DNA of 64,000 bases from Archangium gephyra (lineage in GTDB: Bacteria; Myxococcota; Myxococcia; Myxococcales; Myxococcaceae), in NCBI RefSeq assembly GCF_001027285.1, contig NZ_CP011509.1, positions 6,038,501 to 6,102,500 on the forward strand, given 5' to 3'. The notes beneath the pieces are model-generated. The model made no database searches. It saw nothing but the letters and a program-made list of their open reading frames with translations, and was not told the origin of the DNA. This document shows positions 1-6,930 of this stretch, in pieces (the stretch's first letter is position 1; every line of letters starts with the position of its first letter). A program made the translations under genes and the position numbers.

Positions 1-62
1 GAGGGGCCGCCGCGGGGCGCGCGGGATGTTCGTGTGCCGTGTTGGTAGGATGATGCCCAGGC

Positions 63-227
63 ATGGCGAGCGGGATCATCGACTTCTCGAGGAGAGAGGC
101 AGGGAGGTACACCGTGCGCGCGCTCAGCCCCAGGGTTGCGAGAGGCTCGCCCTGCTCCAGGGGGCTCTTGCTGGCTGTCGTTGCAACGGTGGTCGGCGTC
201 GTCGTCCCTACGGCTATCTATGCGTAA
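63..227 (+). CDS. possible small membrane protein (54 aa)
   Basis: An ATG-initiated frame of 54 codons ends at TAA 225-227. Its C-terminal 20 residues (GLLLAVVATVVGVVVPTAIY) form a convincing transmembrane helix preceded by several arginines, so a small membrane-anchored peptide is possible. There is no clear Shine-Dalgarno sequence and no recognisable family. It could equally be the 3' remnant of a larger gene that began outside the window. The rest of positions 1-482 shows nothing else convincing. Confidence 0.25.
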   Translation: MASGIIDFSRREAGRYTVRALSPRVARGSPCSRGLLLAVVATVVGVVVPTAIYA

Positions 228-482
228 TGGGGGCGGTGTGGAGGGAGAGGGCAGGGGGCAAGGACGGCTGCTGACGCCCGGGTTCTCGTTCTCGCGCGTC
301 ACCGGGGCCCGGGGACTGTTCATGCGGAGTCTCATGGACCTAACGTGTCACGCATGCGCGCCCTCGTCGTGGCCAACCTCGTCCTGTCTGGCACCGCCCT
401 CGCGGAGCAGCCCGCGGAGTACGTCCCCGCTCCCGCGAGCGAGATTCCCGTCGTCACCGAGAAGGCCAGGAGCACTTGGAGA

Positions 483-1529
483 ATGAGAATGACCTTCCGA
501 AGCTGCTTCGCCATCAGCCTGCTCCTGCTCTCCACAGGCTGTTTCCTCGGCTCCGAGGACGACGGCTACGCCGAGTTGGGGCAGACCCGCTTCGAGGGGT
601 CCACCCTCCCGGTCTTCGACGGCCAGGACCGGCCCATCATTGGCTCGACGATGGGCGTGCGGCGCTGGTCCAGCGAGAACAAGCAGTGGGAGGTCCTCGG
701 CACCGGGCTCGCGGAGCATCCCCCCTCCGACTACCTGGAATCGCGTCCCCTTGCCGTCTGGCGCCCCGCCATCGATCCGGCGGGGAACCTGTACGCGTTC
801 GGAGGTCCGGCCGGCACACCCCAGCTCAATCGCCTGGCCGTGGGGGGAGCGCAGTGGGAACGCTTCGATCAGGGCCTTCCCCAGACCTATCCGAGCATCA
901 CGATCGACCAGGTGGTCGGCGACACCGACGGAAACCTCTACCTGTCCGGGGGGGAGTCCAACGAACCGGTGGCTTACCAGCGGAGGCGGGGCGCAACGGG
1001 CTGGAGCCGCCTGGTGTTCGTGGCCGGCGAGGTCACCGCGTACGGAGTCACCATCATCCCGGACGGGGCCGGGAACCTGTACTTCAATCGGCATCACGGC
1101 GTCCAACCGCGGGATGTCTGGAGGCTGAGCGCTGGCTCCACGACGCCGGTCAAGATCCTCGGCCCCGACAATGGGGTCGGCGTGGCGGACCGCAAGGGGA
1201 ACCTCTACGGCTACTTCTCCGGCAAGAACGGCCGTCTCGCGCCGGGTGAGACCACTCCGTCACCGCTTCCGGAGACGCCTGAAGGCTGGCGCTACACCGG
1301 CTCGATCATCGCTGGCCCGCTCGTCGAGCGTATTGATGCAGCCGGCGCCCTGTACGCCCAGGCGAAGGAGGGTCCGTACAGTGACGTCCAGATCTTCAAG
1401 CTCGCGCCCGGCAGCGGAGCCTGGACGCGCATCGGCCCGGAGCTGGGGGAGCCCCTGGCCTGGACCATCAGTCCCAAGGGACGCCTCTACACTCGCACCC
1501 CGTACGGCGTCTACGCATTCGGGAGCTGA
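483..1529 (+). CDS. lipoprotein with propeller-like repeats, unknown function
   Basis: A 348-aa protein starting MRMTFRSC with a hydrophobic stretch ending in the lipobox LSTGC, so it should be lipid-anchored. The mature part carries repeated blades of the form GNLYxxGG (GNLYAFGG, GNLYLSGG, GNLYFNRH, GNLYGYFS, then ALYAQ and RLYTR), typical of a beta-propeller of the regulator-propeller or kelch sort. The frame is open upstream to GTG 345 and that stretch itself encodes a second signal-peptide-like segment (MRALVVANLVLSGTALA), which is odd. I prefer 483 because the lipobox lies at the right distance. No enzyme motif is visible; a surface or ligand-binding role is inference. Confidence 0.75.
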   Translation: MRMTFRSCFAISLLLLSTGCFLGSEDDGYAELGQTRFEGSTLPVFDGQDRPIIGSTMGVRRWSSENKQWEVLGTGLAEHPPSDYLESRPLAVWRPAIDPAGNLYAFGGPAGTPQLNRLAVGGAQWERFDQGLPQTYPSITIDQVVGDTDGNLYLSGGESNEPVAYQRRRGATGWSRLVFVAGEVTAYGVTIIPDGAGNLYFNRHHGVQPRDVWRLSAGSTTPVKILGPDNGVGVADRKGNLYGYFSGKNGRLAPGETTPSPLPETPEGWRYTGSIIAGPLVERIDAAGALYAQAKEGPYSDVQIFKLAPGSGAWTRIGPELGEPLAWTISPKGRLYTRTPYGVYAFGS

Positions 1530-1638
1530 ACGGCCACGTCACCCATGACTTGCGACGGGCCCCCGGCGGATGAGGCTCGCGTTCCGCCGGGGGCCTGAAA
1601 ACGGCGACTCCGATACGGCGCCGGCGCCATTTCGGACG

Positions 1639-1773
1639 TCAGTTCTGGATCGGGATGCGCAGCATCAGCGCGCCGACCGGAGCCGTCTCCGGGAGACCCT
1701 TGAAGTTCGCGTGGCACATCGCGCACTGGGGCTTGAAGTTGGAGAGCGGGATGGAGCGGCGGAAGTAACCTGC
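1639..1773 (-). pseudogene. 3' fragment of a DUF3365/c-type heme protein
   Basis: On the minus strand about 44 codons before the TGA at 1639 read FKPQCAMCHANFKG followed by VGALMLRIPI. The CxxCH heme-attachment motif followed by a VGAL.. strand matches the C-terminal end of DUF3365 (Tll0287-like) c-type heme proteins. Everything upstream of roughly 1773 is unrelated sequence, so only the tail of the gene survives. It lies directly beside a transposase fragment, which suggests deletion by a mobile element. Confidence 0.5.
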
Positions 1774-1784
1774 GCCTCGGACGG

Positions 1785-1880
1785 CAGCACAACCTGGCCA
1801 CGCTGCTGGAGGAAGCGAGCGAGCTGGGGCGTGGCCTGCCCCGGTACGTGGAGCGGGACTTCGCCCGGTACCTGGAAAGG
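1785..1880 (+). pseudogene. fragment of IS91-family transposase N-terminus
   Basis: About 32 codons read LATLLEEASELGRGLPRY and VERDFARYLE, the conserved N-terminal block of myxobacterial IS91-type (putative transposase) proteins, just before the zinc-finger region normally found there. The following cysteine-rich region and the catalytic domain are absent. This is a short scar, not a working element. It is adjacent to the DUF3365 remnant on the other strand. Confidence 0.5.
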
Positions 1881-1984
1881 CCTCCGCGGGCTGACACACT
1901 CCTGACACGTCAGGAACGCGTCAGCGCGCCGCGTTCACCTGCTCGAGGCCACGCGCTCTCCTCTGAGACACGCCGGACCGTGCA

Positions 1985-2000
1985 TGGCACGGGCATTGCT
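1985..2000 (+). promoter_or_regulatory. sigma-54 (-24/-12) promoter
   Basis: The sequence TGGCACGGGCATTGCT matches the sigma-54 consensus TGGCACG-N4-TTGCW at every defined position, with the invariant GG (1986-1987) and GC (1998-1999) at the required spacing. Transcription would start near 2011, about 70 bases before the ATG of the secreted protein at 2083. Myxobacteria use many sigma-54 promoters with enhancer-binding proteins, so the downstream gene is probably developmentally or signal controlled. Confidence 0.75.
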
Positions 2001-2082
2001 CCTGTGGCTGACCGCTTCCACGGATGCAGCGCCTCCACGCGGTCCTCTCCTCCGAGAGCCGCCACACTTGAAAGAAATCCCC

Positions 2083-2979
2083 ATGAACAGCATGTCCCCC
2101 CGCGCCCTCGCCCTCGCGGCACTCGCTACCAGCATCCTGGCCCCGAGCCTGGCGTTCGCCCAGAAGACCACCGAGACCCTCGACCCGGTGTGGCAGCGCT
2201 CCAACGAGCGCGCGGGCTACACCTGGTGGAAGACCGCCACGGATGGCACCCCGAACGTCACCTACTACGGCGACGAGAAGGGCGCCTGGACGTGGGATGC
2301 GCCGGCTTCCTCGACGTGGACGCGCCAGGACGCGACGTCGAACGTCTCGTGGTTCTACACGGTGGAGGGCGCCAGCACGGCCAACTCCTGGTTCCGCACC
2401 ACGCTGCCCGCCAAGCCCGGCCAGAGGCTCGCGGCCTTCACCCTCACCTCGGTGGACAAGCCGGGCCAGGGCATCGGCATCAACGACGGCATCTACGTCT
2501 TCGTGGATGGGAAGTTCAGCGGCACGTTCGCCTCGGTGTCCGCGAAGAAAGCCTCGAACGGCACCGTGGTCCTGGACAAAGTCTTCCCCACCGGGTGGCG
2601 CAGTGACGACCTGAAGACCACCGTCACCTCCATGGCACCCGGCGCCCATGAGATCGCGATCGCCTTCGAGGAGGACTTCGGCTGGGGCGGCATGACCCGG
2701 CCGCGCATCGTCGCCGAGTACGAGACCGTCGATGTGGACGGTGACGGCGTGACGGATGACAAGGACACCTGCCCCTCGTCGCCGGCGGGCTCGGTCGTCA
2801 ACGCGTCGGGTTGCTCGATCGCCGACCTGTGCCTGTGCGAGAAGGACTGGAAGAACCACGGCGAGTACGTCTCCTGCGTGACCAAGATCTCTCAGGACTT
2901 CATCAAGGCGAAGCTGATCACCAAGGAGGCAGGGCAGGGCCTGATCAGCACGGCGGCGAAGGCCACCTGCGGCAAGTAG
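2083..2979 (+). CDS. secreted protein with thrombospondin type-3-like calcium motif
   Basis: A 298-aa protein with an N-terminal signal peptide ending ..PSLAFA/QKTT. Residues about 25-220 look like an all-beta extracellular domain rich in Trp and Thr (two repeated SSTWTRQDATSNVSWF-like stretches); it is followed by DVDGDGVTDDKDTCP, a calcium-binding thrombospondin type-3 repeat, and a Cys-containing helical tail (SIADLCLCEKDW). The start at 2083 was chosen because the signal peptide begins there; the frame is open further upstream. A sigma-54 promoter lies at 1985-2000. Exported or surface-associated; function unknown. Confidence 0.8.
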   Translation: MNSMSPRALALAALATSILAPSLAFAQKTTETLDPVWQRSNERAGYTWWKTATDGTPNVTYYGDEKGAWTWDAPASSTWTRQDATSNVSWFYTVEGASTANSWFRTTLPAKPGQRLAAFTLTSVDKPGQGIGINDGIYVFVDGKFSGTFASVSAKKASNGTVVLDKVFPTGWRSDDLKTTVTSMAPGAHEIAIAFEEDFGWGGMTRPRIVAEYETVDVDGDGVTDDKDTCPSSPAGSVVNASGCSIADLCLCEKDWKNHGEYVSCVTKISQDFIKAKLITKEAGQGLISTAAKATCGK

Positions 2980-3102
2980 CGCAGACGCTTCGGGCCGAGG
3001 GGCCGCGCCGGGAGCGTCGTGGCTGTCGTCTTCCCACCACTCGTCTCCGGCCCGCGGCCCGAGTTCCTAGGCACCCTCCAAGCCGTCCGGTACGGTCCCA
3101 AG

Positions 3103-3876
3103 ATGTTACGAGTTGAAGCCTCGGCCCACCTGTATGAGCCGAGTGACGAGGGACTCATCCCGTCAGGCCCAGGCGCGCGTGGGGAGGGCGAGCCCTTGCG
3201 CACCCAGGTAGAGACCACGCTGCGGCAGTGGTTCGAGCCCAAGACCTATCCCTGCATCCCCGCCGTGCAGTCCATGACGAAGCACGAGTACCTCGTGGGG
3301 ATCTACGACCGGTTCGGCGAGGGCACCTACAGCCGGGAGCTGGCGCGGGATCTGCTCTTCTTCCGCGAGCGGCAGAAGCAGTCCAGGTCCCTCTACCTGA
3401 GCTTCTGGGCCGTGTTCGCGCCGGGCGAGCCGCTGTCCGAGGAGGAATTCGAGACGCGCATGTGGCGCGAGCTGTCCTATCTCTCCTCGCAGGAGGTGCC
3501 GGGCACGCCCTGGGATCCGCTCTTCAGCGCGGACCCCGCGGATCCCCGCTTCTGCTTCAGCCTGGGTGGGGATGCGTTCTTCATCGTGGGCGTGCACCCG
3601 GCGAGCTCGCGGCTCGCGCGCCGCTTTCCATATCCCGGGATCATCTTCAACCTCTACGACCAGTTCGAGGAGCTGGATCGCCGGGGGCAGTACACCGCCA
3701 TCGTGAAGAAGAACCGCGAGCGGGACATGAAGTTCCAGGGCTCCATCAATCCCATGATCGAGAAGTACGCGGACCGCTGGGAGTCCATCCAGTTCTCGGG
3801 CCGAGACAACCCGCCGGACTGGAAGTGTCCCTTCCAGCATGGCCTCGAGCCGCCCGGCCGGGGTTCGTCGTCATGA
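3103..3876 (+). CDS. YqcI/YcgG family protein, GntA-like heme-dependent guanidino N-hydroxylase
   Basis: A 257-aa cytosolic protein. The pattern YPCIPAVQS, a central SFWAVFAP block, FFIVGVHPASSRLARRF and YPGIIFNLYDQFEEL is characteristic of the YqcI/YcgG family, which includes GntA (pre-guanitoxin N-hydroxylase) and DcsA (arginine N-hydroxylase), heme enzymes that hydroxylate a guanidino nitrogen. The conserved His in HPxxSRxARRF is the likely heme ligand (family knowledge). Start at ATG 3103; a GTG at 3019 is a weaker alternative. Its stop overlaps the start of the DUF1989 gene by four bases (ATGA), so the two are translationally coupled. The actual substrate cannot be read from sequence. 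Confidence 0.8.
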   Translation: MLRVEASAHLYEPSDEGLIPSGPGARGEGEPLRTQVETTLRQWFEPKTYPCIPAVQSMTKHEYLVGIYDRFGEGTYSRELARDLLFFRERQKQSRSLYLSFWAVFAPGEPLSEEEFETRMWRELSYLSSQEVPGTPWDPLFSADPADPRFCFSLGGDAFFIVGVHPASSRLARRFPYPGIIFNLYDQFEELDRRGQYTAIVKKNRERDMKFQGSINPMIEKYADRWESIQFSGRDNPPDWKCPFQHGLEPPGRGSSS

Positions 3877-4454
3877 TCGAGATTCCCGCCCAGACCGGCG
3901 TGGCCTTCACGCTCCGCCCGGGCCAGCGCCTGCGCGTGAGGGATCCCGAGGGACTCCAGGTCTCGGACCTGTTCTGCTTCAACCGGACGGACCCGGGGGA
4001 GTGGTTGTCCTCGGGACGCTCCGTCGACTACGCGGACACCTTGCTGCTGACGACGGGGCACGCGCTCTACTCGAACCGCAGCCGGGTGATGCTGCGCATC
4101 GTCGAGGACGAGGTGGGCCGCCATGACTTCCTGATGACGCCCTGCAGCCTCGCCATGTTCCGCCTCGTGGCGGGCAACGAGGAGTGGCACCCGAGCTGCC
4201 ACGAGAACCTCGCGAAGAGCCTGGCGCCCTTCGGCATCTCGCCCGATCAGATCTCCACCACGTTCAACATCTTCATGAACGTCGTCTTCGAGCCCTCGGG
4301 ACGCCTGCACATCGAGCCCCCGCTGTCGCGCGTCGGCCAGTCCATCCTCTTCCAGGCGGAGATGGAGCTGCTCGTCGGGCTCACCGCCTGCTCCCACGAG
4401 GAGACCAACGCGGGGCGCTGCAAGCCCATCACCTACGAGCTGCTGGATCCCTGA
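3873..4454 (+). CDS. DUF1989 / urea carboxylase-associated family protein
   Basis: A 193-aa protein of the DUF1989 family, the family of the urea-carboxylase-associated proteins, members of which form the carboxyguanidine deiminase CgdAB. Visible hallmarks are FTLRPGQRLRVRDPEG, QVSDLFCFN, the DYADTLLLTTGHALYSNRS segment, and a Cys/His-rich middle (MTPCSLAMF, WHPSCHENL) likely to bind metal, then TTFNIFMNV and VGLTACSHEETN. It is coupled through an ATGA overlap to the GntA-like gene. The pairing suggests that both act on the same guanidino or amidine compound; which one is inference. Confidence 0.8.
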   Translation: MIEIPAQTGVAFTLRPGQRLRVRDPEGLQVSDLFCFNRTDPGEWLSSGRSVDYADTLLLTTGHALYSNRSRVMLRIVEDEVGRHDFLMTPCSLAMFRLVAGNEEWHPSCHENLAKSLAPFGISPDQISTTFNIFMNVVFEPSGRLHIEPPLSRVGQSILFQAEMELLVGLTACSHEETNAGRCKPITYELLDP

Positions 4455-4560
4455 GAATCAATCGGAGAGCTCGAAGGGCGTGGGGACGCCGCCGGAAGTG
4501 AATAAGCGGGTGGGCGGGCAGTCAGTTCATTGCCTTCTCCACCCCCTCCGGAACGTCCTC

Positions 4561-6042
4561 ATGCCCATCAATCCCAGACGCACCCTCGCACTCAGTGCCT
4601 TGCTGTCCATCAGCTGTGGTCAGGCCTCCGGACAACCGCCGGAACTGGCATCGCCGGAGCTGGCGGTGGTGGACCGCCTCACCGTGGACAACGACCTCAC
4701 TCCGCCCGAGGTGTCCCTCACCTCGCCCGTGGAAGGCGCCATCGTGACCGGCACGGTGATCCTCCAGGCGAGCGCCACGGACGACACGTCCATCGCCCGG
4801 GTGGAGTTCTACATGGGCACGCAGCTCATCGGCTCGGACACCACCGCCCCCTACGAGGCCGCCTGGAAGACCTGGTCCGGCGGCAACGGACCCGTGGTGT
4901 TCAGCGCGAAGGCCTTCGACACCTCGGGGAACATGGCCGAGAGCACGCCGGTGAATGTCACCTCCGCCACGCCAGGGCTGGCCTCCTATGATGAGGCGCT
5001 CGGGGCTCCCGCGTGCACCCCGCTGGAGACGGGCTGTGACTCGGGCGGGCTGCTGTGGGGCACGGGCCCGGGCGCTGGGGAGCTCCACCCGCCCAACACC
5101 CTGGCCTCGAGCTGCCCGGACCTCCTTCCCGGAGGCACCCAGGCCGCGCCCTCGCTGGACCGGCTGATCGTCTCCACCACCTCTGGCACCTTGCAGGCCG
5201 GCAAGCGGGTGCGCGTGCAGGCCATCGTCTGGGCCCCCCTGGGCGGCGAGCGGCTGGACCTCTATTCCGCCACGGAGGCCGCCTCCCCGAGCTGGGTGTA
5301 CCTCACGACCGTGAGCCTCGCCTCCACCGGCCGGCACAACCTCTCCGCCAGCTACGTGCTGCCCGCCGGAGGCCCGCAGGCGTTGCGCGGCGTCCTGCGC
5401 TCCGGAGGGGGCCCGGCCTCGTGCAACACCACGGCCTCGTCCGCGGACCACGACGACCTCGTCTTCGCCGTGGGCTCCGAGCCCGACACCACCCCGCCCA
5501 CCGTGAGCCTCGTCGCGCCCACCGGGGGCGCGGTGCTCCGCAACAACCAGGTGCTCACCGCGTCCGCCGTGGACGACTACGACGTGGCCCGCGTGGAGCT
5601 CTACGCCGGTTCCACCCTGCTGGGCACCCTGGGCGCCTCGGGGCAGCTCGGCTGGAACACGCGCACGGTGGCCAACGGTGCGTACACCCTCACCGCGGTG
5701 GCGTATGACACGGCGGGGCTGTCCTCCACGTCCACCCCCATCCAGGTGACGGTGGACAATGACTATTCGCCTCCCATCGTCTCCATCACCTCGCCCACTT
5801 CGGGTGCGAGCTTCTCGGACTCCGTCTTCGTGTCGGTCTCCGCGAGCGATGACCGCCAGGTGCAGAGCGTCACCTTCTTCCTCAATGGCAACAGCCTGGG
5901 CACCGATACCGTGGCGCCGTTCGAGACCGTCTTCTCCACCCGGAAATACCCGGGCGGCAGCTACCAGCTCACCGCCCTTGCCTCCGACGGCACGAACTTC
6001 GCGACTTCCAGCCCCGTGCAGGTGTGGATCAACACACCGTGA
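4561..6042 (+). CDS. secreted multi-Ig-domain protein
   Basis: A 493-aa protein with an N-terminal export signal (ALSALLSISCG; a poor lipobox, so lipidation is uncertain). Three bacterial Ig-like domains are recognisable by the repeated pattern DxTPPxVSLTSPxxGA..., xDDxxVARVEFYxG and the closing AxDTSGN: residues about 45-135, 315-400 and 405-493. Between them lies a Gly/Cys-rich domain of about 150 residues (PACTPLETGCDSGG). Start at ATG 4561 precedes the signal. Likely a cell-surface or adhesive protein; no catalytic motif. It converges with the MglA-like gene, whose stop lies 29 bases away. Confidence 0.75.
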   Translation: MPINPRRTLALSALLSISCGQASGQPPELASPELAVVDRLTVDNDLTPPEVSLTSPVEGAIVTGTVILQASATDDTSIARVEFYMGTQLIGSDTTAPYEAAWKTWSGGNGPVVFSAKAFDTSGNMAESTPVNVTSATPGLASYDEALGAPACTPLETGCDSGGLLWGTGPGAGELHPPNTLASSCPDLLPGGTQAAPSLDRLIVSTTSGTLQAGKRVRVQAIVWAPLGGERLDLYSATEAASPSWVYLTTVSLASTGRHNLSASYVLPAGGPQALRGVLRSGGGPASCNTTASSADHDDLVFAVGSEPDTTPPTVSLVAPTGGAVLRNNQVLTASAVDDYDVARVELYAGSTLLGTLGASGQLGWNTRTVANGAYTLTAVAYDTAGLSSTSTPIQVTVDNDYSPPIVSITSPTSGASFSDSVFVSVSASDDRQVQSVTFFLNGNSLGTDTVAPFETVFSTRKYPGGSYQLTALASDGTNFATSSPVQVWINTP

Positions 6043-6070
6043 ATGCGGCCACCGTGCTGGGGAAGAGGTG

Positions 6071-6658
6071 CTAACCGCCCTGGGTGGCGTCAAGGAGGAT
6101 GGCCCTGAGCACCCCCTTGAGTGAGGCCAACACCCCCACTCCCTGCGAGGCGATGGTCTCGAAGCTCGGGTATTTCCGCTGGGGATTGAGCTGCTTCTCC
6201 AGCTCCTCCACGGGGAGCGCGTCGGGAAGATCCCTTTTATTGTAGGAGTAGACACGAGGGAGCTTCACCGGGTCGTACCCCATGTCCACCAGGTTGCGCT
6301 CCATCTCCTCCAGGCTCGACAGGTTGTCCTCGGCGCACTGCCTCTGCGAATCGGCGACGAAGATCACCCCGTCAACACCCTTGAGCATGAGGCGCCTCGT
6401 GTTCTCCGAGGCCACGTGCACGACCAGGACGAACAGGTGGATACGGCTCTTGAAGCCACGAATCTCCCCCAAGCCAGGCGGCACGAAGTCGAAAGAGTCC
6501 GTTCGACCCACGAGCGTGGAGTGTGTGTGCCACCACTCACCCCTTTGGGGCGGGAACTTGCTGCGTACGTATTGATAGGAGGTCTTTTGGCCTGCCAGGT
6601 CAGGTCCGCAATAGACGATCTTGATATTGAGTTCTCTCGCGGAATAGTTGAGGAACAT
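6071..6658 (-). CDS. MglA-like protein with degenerate GTPase motifs
   Basis: 195 aa, collinear over its full length with the motility GTPase MglA: MFLNYSARELNIKIVY (MglA MSFINYSSREINCKIVY), LGEIRGFKSR, LKGVDGVIFVADSQ, and the guanine-specificity motif NKRD all align. The P-loop, however, reads GPDLAGQKTS where MglA has GPGLCGKTTN, so the catalytic Lys is Gln and the preceding Gly is Asp; the switch-II PGQ is replaced by VVH. Nucleotide hydrolysis is therefore unlikely, and binding is doubtful. MglA sets cell polarity for gliding and pili; this paralogue may be a partner or decoy. The start 6658 matches the MglA N-terminus; ATG 6709 is an in-frame alternative. Confidence 0.85.
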   Translation of the reverse strand: MFLNYSARELNIKIVYCGPDLAGQKTSYQYVRSKFPPQRGEWWHTHSTLVGRTDSFDFVPPGLGEIRGFKSRIHLFVLVVHVASENTRRLMLKGVDGVIFVADSQRQCAEDNLSSLEEMERNLVDMGYDPVKLPRVYSYNKRDLPDALPVEELEKQLNPQRKYPSFETIASQGVGVLASLKGVLRAILLDATQGG

Positions 6659-6782
6659 GGGGAGGACGGGTGGGGGTAGGGCACTTCCAGGCAGACCTTC
6701 GGGGTCCATCCTCCCGGAAACAAATCGGGGAGCCCAGGCTCAGGACGTGCTTCTGCCCGAAAAAGGCACTTCCAACTCCTGT

Positions 6783-6930
6783 TCAGTCATAGGGAGCGGC
6801 CCTCCTCGGCGTCCGCGCACCAGTCCTCACCCTCCAGAGGCTTCCCAGTTGCCCGATGCGTGACGCGGGCGGCGGACAACACCCCCGCCAGCACCAGCAC
6901 GAGCGTGCCCGCGAGCGGCAGGAGCGCGTC
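6783..6930 (-). other. possible decayed reading frame with a membrane helix
   Basis: Immediately after the TAG of the VWA gene the same minus-strand frame continues open for about 47 codons: ALLPLAGTLVLVLAGVLSAA is a clear transmembrane helix, then a charged tail to a TGA whose ATGA overlap opens a further 16-codon frame. This may be a fossil gene end or a formerly longer VWA protein truncated by the TAG. No family can be assigned. Confidence 0.3.
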
